The translations under genes were made by a program, and so were the position numbers. Shown piece by piece: positions 44,694-54,332 of a stretch of DNA of 64,000 nucleotides (positions within the stretch are counted from its first letter, which is position 1; each line of letters opens with the position of its first letter). The stretch comes from Lophium mytilinum (Eukaryota > Ascomycota > Dothideomycetes > Mytilinidiales > Mytilinidiaceae), in the NCBI GenBank assembly GCA_010093605.1, contig MU004182.1:591032-655031 (forward strand), in the 5' to 3' direction. Under the pieces are notes generated by a model that did no database searches, was not told the origin of the DNA, and worked only from the letters and a program-made list of their open reading frames with translations.

Positions 44694-44804
44694 CTAGAAC
44701 TTGCGAGCGGTGGTAACGGCGGACATTTTTTTCTAGTTTTATGTTGAGTAAGCCTCTTAGCTAAGTTATCTTTAATGTGGAGGGGCGAGCACATAGCCCT
44801 CAAA

Positions 44805-44837
44805 CCCCCCCCCCCCCCCCCCCCCNNNNNNNNNNCC
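44805..44837. other. Poly-C run at an assembly gap (10 N)
   Basis: A run of 21 C at 44805-44825 leads into 10 N (44826-44835) and two further C. The gap size is probably a placeholder. It lies between flavoprotein 2 and the epoxide hydrolase gene, outside any coding region I call. Confidence 0.95.
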
Positions 44838-45188
44838 AGAGAAACAATATGTAAAATTTATGTCTATGCCAGGCTCTACGTGCGTGAGTCGTTATGACTG
44901 GTTGAATTTATCCGCGCTAGGCGGGAGAAGAAAAATGGCAACGATAACTTCTCCCTGGGAATTGCAAGTTGAGCCTACAGACAATTTCATGCAAGCTTGG
45001 AACTCGATAACGATATCCGGGTAGTTCGATGCATTGATAAACGGAAGGAAGCTGTTCTGCCGAGGCCTGGGAGACCAGAGTAGTATAAAGCCGCCCATGG
45101 CGCCCTCGAGAGGGGTACGAATACCCTTCTACTCAGGTTCAGTACGCACGTGCAGTGTAAACAGAAAGATTTTCCTCATTAACTAATC
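44838..45188 (+). promoter_or_regulatory. Upstream region of the epoxide hydrolase gene
   Basis: Contains the cluster word as TTATCCG at 44908-44914, about 275 bp before the start codon, and a TATA-like agtataaag near 45081. Completeness is uncertain because the assembly gap borders it. Confidence 0.5.
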
Positions 45189-46524
45189 ATGCCAACTCCT
45201 GTACCATTCAAAATTGCAGTACCTGAAGAGAAGCTTCGTATCTTGCATCAGAAACTTTCCCTGACTGAATTGCCGGATGAAGTACCACTCAAGAAGCCTC
45301 GAAGTCGCGGCGCGCCTCTCCGAGATGTCAAAAATCTTGTTGATTATTGGCTGCATTCCTTCGACTGGCGAGCGCAAGAGAGCAAACTCAACCAGTTTCC
45401 TCAATTCACCACCGACATAGACGTGGACAGATTCGGCACATATAACGTTCATTTCATCCATCAAAGAAGCGCCGTCCCGAATGCGATCCCATTGATCTTC
45501 CTTCATGGCTGGCCTGGCAGTTTTATCGAAGTCACCAAAATTCTCCCCGAGTTGATCCAAGGGGGCCCAAATTTCCCAGCCTTCCACGTCGTGGCCCCGA
45601 GCCTCATTGACTATGGCTTCTCCCAGGGAAATACAAAAGTGAGTAGTATTGACGTCTAGCATGTTGTTGGACTGCAACCTAAAATCACTCAAGGAAGGAT
45701 TCAACCTCGATCAACACGCAGAAGCATACCACAAGCTGATGCTAAGTCTTGGATATTCTGAATATGGTAAGTGACACTCTAGCCTATTATTCATACTTGC
45801 GTTATGCTAATAAGAGTACGCAACAGTGGCTCAGGGTGGCGACATTGGTAATTTCCTGACCAGGTTTCTAGCTCTCAAGTATCCCGAATCCTGCAAAGCC
45901 CATCATACGAACATGCCGACGCCGAATCCACCGGATCCATCCAAGCACGCAGACCTCATCGCTAAAATTGAGGCTGAAGGCGGCCTGAGCGAGGAAGACC
46001 GAAATCGGTTGGCATCCACCCAAGAACACCAGGCCGACGGAATGGGGTACTCGACGGAGCACATGACGCGGCCACAAACCATCGGATACAGTCTGACTGA
46101 CAGCCCGGTGGGCTTGCTTTCATGGATTTACGAGAAGTTAGTGGACTGGGCAGCAGATTATCCATGGACCGCTGATGAAGTCTTGACCTGGGTCTCGATT
46201 TATCGTTTCTCACGCGCAGGTTCTGCTGCTCCTCAACGCATCTACTATGACATGATGCATCGGGAACCCATGTCACTCGTTGACGTGACGGCACAGTATA
46301 TCGATGTGCCTTTGGGTACTTCGCACTTCAAAAAGGACCTTTTCCGCCTTCCATCACGCTGGGATGCTACTCTTGGTCCGATCGCTTTTCAGGCGGAGCA
46401 TGACAAGGGTGGCCATTTTGCTGCATGGGAGTGCCCAAAAGAGTTAGTCAAGGACCTACGTGACATGTTTGGCAAAGAGAGTCCAATTCATGGCTGCGTG
46501 ACTGGGCAGAGTGGCTTTACATAA
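45189..46524 (+). CDS. Microsomal-type epoxide hydrolase (alpha/beta hydrolase with EHN domain)
   Basis: Three exons, 45189-45638, 45694-45766 and 45827-46524, give 406 residues. Residues 1-95 form the epoxide-hydrolase N-terminal (EHN) domain, the rest an alpha/beta hydrolase. The oxyanion loop is HGWPG at 106-110, the nucleophile Asp180 sits in QGGDIG (formed across intron 2), and the catalytic His is in KGGHFAAWE near 371. A lid tyrosine is likely in the YSTEHMTRPQT region. The enzyme adds water to epoxides to give trans-diols. Most relatives read GGDWG at the nucleophile; here Trp is Ile. In this cluster it could open an epoxide made by the P450, or hydrolyse a related cyclic intermediate; both are inference. 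Confidence 0.9.
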
Positions 46525-47298
46525 GTCTGCTGGGGACGGGAAGTTCTGCGTTCGAGTCTCATCGAGATAAAGGGTCAAAATCGACAGCGTTTGACGGGAT
46601 TGGTTCCGTCAATAGACTGGAACTGCTGAAAAACTTCTACCGCTGTGCTGGTTCCATTATTATGCCGTAATGCTACTTGAGCATAAAACAACGGCAACTG
46701 CTTCAGACACTCTGCTTTACTGTATTTACTCTATGTGCATTAGATGAAACCAGAATTAGGACGATATCTCACCGGCAACGGATAAATATAGATCCTGACA
46801 CACTAATGCTCGGAGGAGGAGTACGAGGAGGGAGGAGGAAGCGATACGTATTAGCTGTGAAGCATCGACTAGGATAGTGTCAAATACCCGAAACCTAGTT
46901 TGGACACTACTGACTATCAAAGACGGACCCTTCTGATTTGACGGGAGGCTTGATTTATCCGATACCCACAGCAGACTACGAGGTTCACGTCTAGTGCTCT
47001 TCCGCCGGTAGAATCCGGGTCAGATATCATGTTCTGCACAAAGACAGAACATCATAAATGTTGATAGGATTTAATTCATAGCATGTTACGGTAAACTCGG
47101 ATGTTTCAAGCGTAAAACTTTGACGAGGTGCGTTCCTAATTCTTCCCTACCCAGTGATCGGAGAGCAATGTGAGTGTACAAAGAGCCTGTCGCCGCCGCC
47201 CCACAAGAGTTATACGCAATTCTCAAAGACTCGTATTTTCCCATATACTTGATAACGGCCTCGCTGACCGGACAGTAGAGTCAAGAGACAGTCCTACC
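46525..47298 (+). promoter_or_regulatory. Upstream region of BVMO 2, two CGGATAA words
   Basis: 774 bp between the epoxide hydrolase stop and the BVMO ATG. CGGATAA occurs at 46779-46785 and, inverted, at 46955-46961. A possible 5' untranslated intron runs 47170-47275 (GTGAGT donor after caat, gctgac branch, GACAG acceptor); if it is not removed, an ATG-TGA mini-frame at 47168 precedes the gene. Confidence 0.5.
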
Positions 47299-49284
47299 AT
47301 GACCACCGACACAGCACCGTTAGCGGCAGGGAAACCGGACGTGAATGTCCTTGCGCGCAAGTACGCCGAAGAGCGCGATAAACGATATGCAGCACGAGCA
47401 GAACACCAATATCTTTCTTTGCGAGAGATCAAGGACGCCAAATTTGCGAAAGACCCCTTCGTAGACTATGAGCACGCCCGAGCCAATGAGACCGAGATCC
47501 ACGACGGAGAATTTCGGCAGTTTGTCATCATAGGCGCCGGCCACAACGGACTACTCTTTGCAGTTCGCCTGATTGAAGCTGGAATCAGCGCGGACAAGAT
47601 TCTCCTAATCGACAATGCCAGTGGGTATGGAGGAGTGTGGTACTGGAATCGCTATCCCGGCCTGATGTGCGATGTGGAAAGCTACATCTATCTACCGCTC
47701 CTCGAGGAGACTGGCTTTGTTCCCAAACACAGATACTCGTATGGAGAAGAGATTCGGACCAATGCTGAGTCGATTGCCAAGAAGTTTAACCTTCAGACTC
47801 TTTTCACCACGACTGCCACGCGAATGGACTGGGACGATGATTGTGTGGAATGGACGACCCAGGTGACTCGCGATTTTGGCCCGAATGAGGATAAGGTCGA
47901 CCTGAAGATCAAGTCTCAGTTCCTGTTTATTGCAGCTGGGCCCTTGACCGTACCAAAAATGCCCGACGTGCCGGGCTTGGACGAATACCTGGAGGCTGGC
48001 GGGCATATTTTTCACAGCGCTCGCTGGGATTATGAGCTGACGGGGGGTACGCAACAAAATCCGGAAATGACTAAATTAAGAGACAAGAAGGTGGCTGTAG
48101 TTGGCACTGCCGCAACCGCTGTTCAAGTAATTCCTGAAGTGGCCAAGTATGCCGAGAAGCTGTACGTGTGCCAACGGACGCCCTCGTACGTCGGGATTAG
48201 AGGCCAAAAGGAGACTACCCCAGACGAGTGGAAGCGTGTGGCCCGGGGTAAAGGATGGCAAGCAGCTCGAGCTGACAACTTCAATCTGCAGATTTCGAAT
48301 GACCCGGAACCCGAGAACCTTGTCGCCGATGGTTGGACAGAGACTGGAGCAAATGCTGCCTTTCAGGGCGGCAAGGGGAAATATCCCATCGTCACACCAG
48401 AGGTGGTAGAGGACCATGTCGCCTACTTTCAGCAGATGGATGTCGAACAAGCGAACAACAAACGAGCCCTGGTGGACCAAATAGTTGCGGATAAGGCCGT
48501 GGCCGAAAAACTGAAACCTTGGTATGCTGGGTGGTGTAAGCGGCCCGTCTTCAACGATAACTACCTTCCAACGTTCACGAAGCCCAACGTGCAGCTCGTA
48601 GACCTTGACGGCAAAAGTATCGAAAAATTCACAAGCAAGGGGATCGTCGCAAATGGAATCGACTACGACGTTGACATTATTGTTCTTGCTACCGGCTTCG
48701 AGCTTCTGCCCGAAGCGAGCGCATCTACACGGGCAAACGCCCCGATTCGGGGTCGGAATGGTAGACTGCTGGATGACAAGTGGAATTCGTTCGAGTTCGG
48801 CACTCTGCACGGCTACATGACCCATGACTTCCCCAATTTGTTTTTCCAGGGCGTCTTTGGGCAAGCATCATCGTCAAACTTGACTAGGCTATACGATTTC
48901 CAGGCAGAGCATTGTGCCTTTGTAGTGGAGAAGGCGCTCTCATCCGCACCGAAGGGCGAAAAGGCGATTGTCGAAACGTCCAAAGCCGCGGAAGATGAGT
49001 TCGGCCAGGAGCTCTCTAAGCGGGCAATGTTTTTCAGCGCATTGCCGCTCTGTACCCCGGGGTACTTTACGGGAGACGCACAGCTCAAGCCTCCGGCGAC
49101 TTTGGAGGAAGCCGCGCTGATGGCAAAGCGGATCCAATGGCCCGGTGGTGTTACCGATTATGGTAGACTCCTCGGTCGATGGAGGGACGCTGGAGAGTGG
49201 AAAAAGGTGATTTCCGCGAGGTCGGTCGCGCCCACGAACGGTATCGATAAGCTCACAGTTGCTGTTCTTGCTGAAAATATGTGA
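47299..49284 (+). CDS. Type I Baeyer-Villiger monooxygenase (BVMO 2)
   Basis: A single-exon 661-residue protein. The ATG at 47299 is the first Met in frame; the frame runs back to a GTG at 47170 that I do not use. The N-terminal ~70 residues are an extension typical of longer BVMOs (KYAEERDKRYAARAEHQY). FAD motif IIGAGHNGL near 77-85; GGVWYWNRYPGLMCDVES next; the fingerprint GGHIFHSARWDY; NADPH motif VGTAATAVQVIP; and ATGFE near 510. It should convert a ketone into an ester or lactone using NADPH and O2. The length and the N-terminal extension resemble cyclopentadecanone/steroid-type BVMOs more than cyclohexanone monooxygenase. In the cluster it is the leading candidate for ring expansion of a cyclic ketone. 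Confidence 0.9.
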   Translation: MTTDTAPLAAGKPDVNVLARKYAEERDKRYAARAEHQYLSLREIKDAKFAKDPFVDYEHARANETEIHDGEFRQFVIIGAGHNGLLFAVRLIEAGISADKILLIDNASGYGGVWYWNRYPGLMCDVESYIYLPLLEETGFVPKHRYSYGEEIRTNAESIAKKFNLQTLFTTTATRMDWDDDCVEWTTQVTRDFGPNEDKVDLKIKSQFLFIAAGPLTVPKMPDVPGLDEYLEAGGHIFHSARWDYELTGGTQQNPEMTKLRDKKVAVVGTAATAVQVIPEVAKYAEKLYVCQRTPSYVGIRGQKETTPDEWKRVARGKGWQAARADNFNLQISNDPEPENLVADGWTETGANAAFQGGKGKYPIVTPEVVEDHVAYFQQMDVEQANNKRALVDQIVADKAVAEKLKPWYAGWCKRPVFNDNYLPTFTKPNVQLVDLDGKSIEKFTSKGIVANGIDYDVDIIVLATGFELLPEASASTRANAPIRGRNGRLLDDKWNSFEFGTLHGYMTHDFPNLFFQGVFGQASSSNLTRLYDFQAEHCAFVVEKALSSAPKGEKAIVETSKAAEDEFGQELSKRAMFFSALPLCTPGYFTGDAQLKPPATLEEAALMAKRIQWPGGVTDYGRLLGRWRDAGEWKKVISARSVAPTNGIDKLTVAVLAENM

Positions 49285-49954
49285 TGTAAGGAGCTAAGTC
49301 AGGTGGCCCGCAAAGTAGAAACACAGATAATTTGATAGCATGGCTTATCTAGAGGCGTGTTGGTATCCTTTCTGCCAAGCTGGTGGACTCTCATCCCACT
49401 CAATTCTACGCGGCAGATGAGTTATGATTACTACTTTCAAGCTTCGGGCCGCCGCATCTTCTGTGATATCAAGGAGCTCATGTTAACAGCTACCTTAGCG
49501 AGCCCAGATATACTTACGTATGGCTAGGCCCGATGTTGATTTAGTCGATTCCTCGTTGGGGCCTAGTCCATCCTTAGCGCGCTTGGTAGCGAACCATTCA
49601 GATTCACGTCTAAGGTCGCTAAGGTAATATCGACATGGGTTTGAGGTTAGTTATCCGGCTCTCTTTTTATCCGTACGCTGCTGGCACTGGGCAAGCCATC
49701 GGTAGCGGGTCTTACAAGTACCCACCTACGTTCCCCTGCTCGGGTCATACACTTCTATGCGCGACTGTGGGTTTACAGTGCAATTCACACGTAGATTTAT
49801 GTAATAAATGTACTTAGTTTTCTTTGAACGTGTTCCGAAAAACCGAATCACCTCAATCAATAGTATGGGGTTATTCGAGGTTTTCCTTTCCATCTCTTAG
49901 GATTTCACCACCCTTACTCCGTACGGTCCTGGGCCTGCGGCGACTTTATGGACT
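49285..49954 (+). promoter_or_regulatory. Upstream region of the KstD-like flavoprotein 3 gene
   Basis: 670 bp with no other gene. The cluster word occurs inverted as TTATCCG at 49651-49657, about 300 bp before the start. Confidence 0.45.
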
Positions 49955-51809
49955 ATGTCCTTGACTAGGCTGCGGCAGCCCCGACCAATACTCTCTTTCA
50001 AGCGTGTACGGGTACCTGTTGCATTATTTAGGCAAAAACGGAGCGCATCCGGGCAGCCCGTAGGCAATCCCTTTCCATCTCTGCACTGCTCATTGCGGAT
50101 CAGGTCTGACATGGCCATCTTAGTCCTCTCAGGATCTCAAAAGCTATGATGTCGTAGTGGTGGGTTCCGGCTGTGCTGGACTCAGTGCCGCGGTTGTAGC
50201 AGCGAAGTACGGCTTGAAAGTTCTTGTTGCGGAAAAAAGTAACTACTTTGGAGGCACTACCGCATACTCACTTGGTGGAGCATGGATCCCCGTAAACAAA
50301 TACCAGAAGGTACTCGGAATCGAAGACAATGTCCAAAAGGCCGATGGGTACATTCGGCTGGTTCTGGAAGACCTGTACAACGAGAAGAAGGTCAAGGCAT
50401 TTTTGTCCAGCGCTCCAGAAATGGTAGAATGGATGGAGGCCAATTCTGCCATGCAGTTTGCGCCCATGCCTATCCCTGATTATCATGTGGCGAAAGAAGG
50501 AGCTTCTGTTGGCCGAACAGTCTCGGTCGAGGCCTTTGACGGACGACTTCTGGGTCGGCAAACCCTGAGGGATGTGAGATATACTCTCCAGGGCTTTCAT
50601 GCCTTTGGCTCCATGCAAGCTAGACCATGGGATATTCCGATGTTGACCAACCCTTTTGGCAGCTGGAGCAACTTTCACTTTGCGACCAGCAAATTCGTCA
50701 GATACGTGTTTGACGTGCTGCGGTATGGGAAAGGATCCGAGCTGTGCAATGGCAACGCAATCATCGGTCGTTTACTGCACGCTTGCAAAGAAGCCGGTGT
50801 CGACCTGCGCAAGAACTCCCCGGTCCTAAGAACAGTGCTAGACGAGAAGAGAAGGGTTAGCGGTGTTATGATTGGACTGGGTGATAGCGATGCTACGGAG
50901 CAGATACACGTCAATCGGGGCGTGGTACTCGCCAGTGGAGGATTCGGCCGGTCCAAAGACGCCAGGAAATATCTACCTCACGACTGGTCAGCTTGCCCCA
51001 AGCATAACGTGGGCGACGGGAACCGCATCGGCATTGAAAGCGGCGCGGTGATGCCTCCACCAAATCCAGACAACGGAATCTACGCGCCACTTTCTCTGCT
51101 AAGCAAGAAGACAAAAAAGGGCCATCAGGTCTGGCGATATCCGCACTTTTCGCAGGACAGAGCCAAACCAGGGGCGATCATTATCGGACAAGATGGACGC
51201 CGTTTTGCCAACGAATCCAAGCCGTATCAAGAGTTCGTCAGGGACATGCACGCAAAAGGCATCGAAAAGGCATATTTGATCGCCGATCGGCCGTTTCTGC
51301 GCAAGTACGGCATGGGCATGGGCTTGCCCGCACCATATCCCGTTCGACACTTCATTCGAAACGGATATATCATAGAGGCTCCTGATCTTCAGACGCTTGC
51401 CGCCAAGATTGGGGTACCTGTCAACACCTTGTCTCAAACGGTCTCTAACTGCAACAAATATGCCACGGAAGGGAAAGACCCCGAATTTCACCGCGGAGAG
51501 AACGCTTATGATCTGATGCTTGGAGATCCCAACACAGGACTGCCAAATCCAACTCTTGGTCTTTGTGTTAAAGCGCCTTTCTATGCACTGCCACTTTACC
51601 CGGGCAATGTTAGCACTGTATATGGCCTTTCCACGGATGAAAATGCTCAGTGTCTGGATAAAGAGGGCAAGCCGGTCTCAGGTCTCTATGCCGTGGGCCT
51701 CGATCAGAATTCAGTCATGTGTGGGACCTATCCTGGGGGAGGGTCCAGTATTGGGCCAGCAATGACTTTTGGGTATCGCGCGGGAATGCATATAGCTGGG
51801 GAAATATAA
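49955..51809 (+). CDS. 3-Ketosteroid-dehydrogenase-like flavoprotein 3, with mitochondrial-type leader
   Basis: Two exons, 49955-50059 and 50133-51809, give 593 residues. The second exon alone has an open frame without an ATG before the FAD motif, so an upstream exon is required; the 73-bp intron has a GTAGGC donor, a tctgac branch and a CTCAG acceptor, and joins in phase. Exon 1 (35 residues, with SFKRVRVPVALFRQKRSAS) is Arg-rich and acid-free, like a mitochondrial presequence. FAD motif YDVVVVGSGCAGLSAAV follows directly; then FGGTTAYSLGGAWIP, ASGGFGRS, ANESKPYQEF and the cap CGTYPGGGSSIGPAMTFGYRAG region. It is closest in layout to bacterial KstD, which desaturates the A ring of 3-ketosteroids. 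The exact substrate is unknown. Confidence 0.85.
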
Positions 51810-52510
51810 TTTTATAATTTAGGATGCCCCAATGTCCCAGTGGGAACACATAGCGTTCCAAGTCCTACTGATACTGATACATCATGAGAAAGATATGAGA
51901 AGTACCAAATTGAAACTAGCAATATAGTACAAGTGTATATCATCACGTGATGTACCGCTCAAACCGCAGTTTCGAAAGGGCATTTCGAAACCACGTTTCT
52001 GCAAGTAGAGATCCTTCGTTGATATGGCTAGATTGTGTAGAACCGGGGTGAAGCTCGCGATTATCTTCGTAAGGCTGAAAAGTCGCCCAAACAGGCCACT
52101 TTCTTGGAAACGGTGCCTGGCGCTCCAATTCGCTGGCCCGCCACGAGTCCGAAGGTCCGAGCTGGATATGGATGTTAATTCTCTGGGTATTTTGTCGGTT
52201 TCGATGGCAAAATCGGAGGGTCGAAATTCTCCGGGTAATTATCTGGTTTCTTGTTCCGAACAGCCATGGAGGTCGCGATCTTGACTTTGCGAAGCATAGT
52301 ACACCGCCCACGGCAAACAAGTGCGGACAGATGATCGATTTGATACCGAGATTTGAGTGTGGCATTCCAAGTCCCACAAGTCCCGCTCCCAGTTGAACAG
52401 CGTCCTTTGCACGTTCACATCCTACGTGAAAAACATCAGCTTGGCCTGCTCCCAGGTTTGACCAATTCCCGTCACCCATAATCTCACAAGCCTTTCTACC
52501 ATTAAAAGAA
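51810..52510. other. Intergenic region before SDR 2
   Basis: About 700 bp, no gene supported; minus 51943-52479 is open but unlike any family. A ccgggtaattatc word near 52228 is only a loose match to the cluster motif. Confidence 0.45.
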
Positions 52511-53434
52511 ATGTCTACTCATCGTTACGCGGCAAAAGGTGCCTTCAAGGGCCGTACAGTCCTCATCACCGGCGGTGGTGGTGCTATTGGTAGAGCCGCT
52601 TCGTTAGCTTTTGCCGACGCAGGTGCAAATGTGGTGGTGAATGATCTTCCAGGCAAGACAGGTGAAGGGCCAGCGGAGCGTACGGTCAAGGAGGTCAAGT
52701 CACGCGGAGGATCAGCTATCGCGGTACCTGGAAGCTCGGCGGAAGGCGAAAAGCTCGTGGACGCTGCGATCAAGGAGTTCGGTCGCATCGATGTCATCGT
52801 GGCCCTTGCAGGTACGCATGCAGCCACGCTGTTCGAAAATCATACCATGGACGACTTCAATCGGGTGCTCGGGGTCAACACTCTTGGGATGATTTCTCCC
52901 GTTCTAGCAGCGTGGCCACACTTCCAGAAGCAAAAATATGGACGTATCGTTATCACCACGTCCGACACCATCTTTGGCACCACAAGACTCACTTCGTATC
53001 TCTTCTCGAGAGGCGCCAACTTCGTCGGGGCTCGCGGGCTTGCGATAGAGGGCGCGGAACACGGCATACTGGTCAACTCGATCGCGCCCGTAGCTGCCTC
53101 CGCCTTGTCTTTCGATTATATCAAGGATATGGAACCTGAAGTAAGGACACAATACGAGGATCAGTTGCGCAGCAAGTTCCCACCGGAAGGGAATGTACCC
53201 ATGATCCTCGCTTTAGCTCATGAGTCAAGCGCAATAACGGGGGAGTCTTTCAGTCTTGGGGCCTATTGTGCGTCAAGGATCGTGCTCGGCTTCCAGGACG
53301 GTGTGACCAATGTGCGTACCATGGAGGAGATTTTTGAACGGAAAGACGAAATACTGGGATCTCCAGACAAGCAGGTCAAAATTCCAACGAGCAGTGACGA
53401 GGAGATGCAGATGCTTCAGCGAGCCCAGTTGTAA
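52511..53434 (+). CDS. SDR 2, Fox2/17beta-HSD4-like dehydrogenase with YxxxR
   Basis: A single-exon 307-residue SDR. Rossmann motif VLITGGGGAIGRAASLAFA, then VVVNDLPG, which is typical of the hydroxyacyl-CoA dehydrogenase part of peroxisomal multifunctional enzyme (Fox2, 17beta-HSD4). ALAGTH replaces the usual NNAG. The catalytic region reads TTSDTIFG for Ser and SYLFSRGANFVG where YxxxK is expected, so the active-site Lys is an Arg. NSIAPVAAS follows, as in the Fox2 family. There is no hydratase or SCP2 domain and no clear PTS1. It may oxidise a 3-hydroxyacyl-CoA or a hydroxy intermediate. The K-to-R change could weaken classic activity or reflect a different mechanism. Confidence 0.85.
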   Translation: MSTHRYAAKGAFKGRTVLITGGGGAIGRAASLAFADAGANVVVNDLPGKTGEGPAERTVKEVKSRGGSAIAVPGSSAEGEKLVDAAIKEFGRIDVIVALAGTHAATLFENHTMDDFNRVLGVNTLGMISPVLAAWPHFQKQKYGRIVITTSDTIFGTTRLTSYLFSRGANFVGARGLAIEGAEHGILVNSIAPVAASALSFDYIKDMEPEVRTQYEDQLRSKFPPEGNVPMILALAHESSAITGESFSLGAYCASRIVLGFQDGVTNVRTMEEIFERKDEILGSPDKQVKIPTSSDEEMQMLQRAQL

Positions 53435-54332
53435 CAGTGTGCACATAGAGCAGTATCGTTGAATCAACTATTCTTTCCGCCACACTTTTCTATTGTATTG
53501 TCAAGCTTGGAGCTATGAGGTCGTCTAGTAGCCAATGGTTTATCTTTCCAAGGTAGCCCAGTTCGAAGTGGGGAGTGAAAAAAGTTACATCGAGAGAGTC
53601 TTAGCTCAGGATGCCAGATTATCATCCTGGCGAGGCAAAGTGAAATTGATCGACATCCCTAGTCATAATAGTGAAGAAGTAGGCGCGAGCAGTTCTTGAC
53701 GTGCAATAGGTATAAGTGTCGCCCACGTGGGAAAGCGCGATTACGCAGGCTACATCTACAATAGAATAGTGCGGGTCTCTTGGCATGGCGTTGATCGCTC
53801 GAACCTGTGCTCTCGTGCAGTAGAGACGCCGTGGATATTGATTCCCATTACTCTCTTCCATAGCTCAATTGTCGCTTCGAGAACATGAGGAGCATTTCTC
53901 GAACTTGTTGCTCGTGTAAGTCTTGCTACGTTCGCGGAAACGTGTACTGGACCGTCTTTGGACCTGGATGATCTTGGTCGAGGGGCGTTGCCGCTAGGAA
54001 ATTGCATGTGATTTGCTACATCTCGTCAGTTCTGTTAAATTAAGCTACACCGTTCTCTTTACTTGGACGCGAGCCAAAAAATTCGGATAAGCCCGGAATA
54101 CCGAGGATTTATCCGGCAGCCTCGTGGCTCCTCGCCAACCTCTCACAGTGACGGATAAAGTTCTATGTAACAAGGAGGTCCCGGGCGAACAAAAACCACT
54201 GCGATATTCTATAGAGTACAAAACCTGTCAGTCGCACAAACCGAAGAAACCATAGCTCCAAGTCCATACCTCCAGAACGCAACACTATCGTGGAACAAAA
54301 ATCTTTCAATTTCACAACCCAATCAGCCCACA
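53435..54332 (+). promoter_or_regulatory. Upstream region of the beta-diketone hydrolase-like gene, three CGGATAA words
   Basis: 898 bp. CGGATAA at 54084-54090 and TTATCCG at 54109-54115 form an inverted pair with an 18-bp gap; a third copy lies at 54152-54158. All are 175-250 bp before the ATG at 54333. The pair is in the CGG-outward inverted arrangement that zinc-cluster dimers can use. The leftmost part has short minus-strand frames that I do not believe. Confidence 0.6.

Noticed and set aside
48076-48864. 262-codon minus-strand frame inside BVMO 2
   Set aside because: Fully antisense to conserved BVMO motifs.
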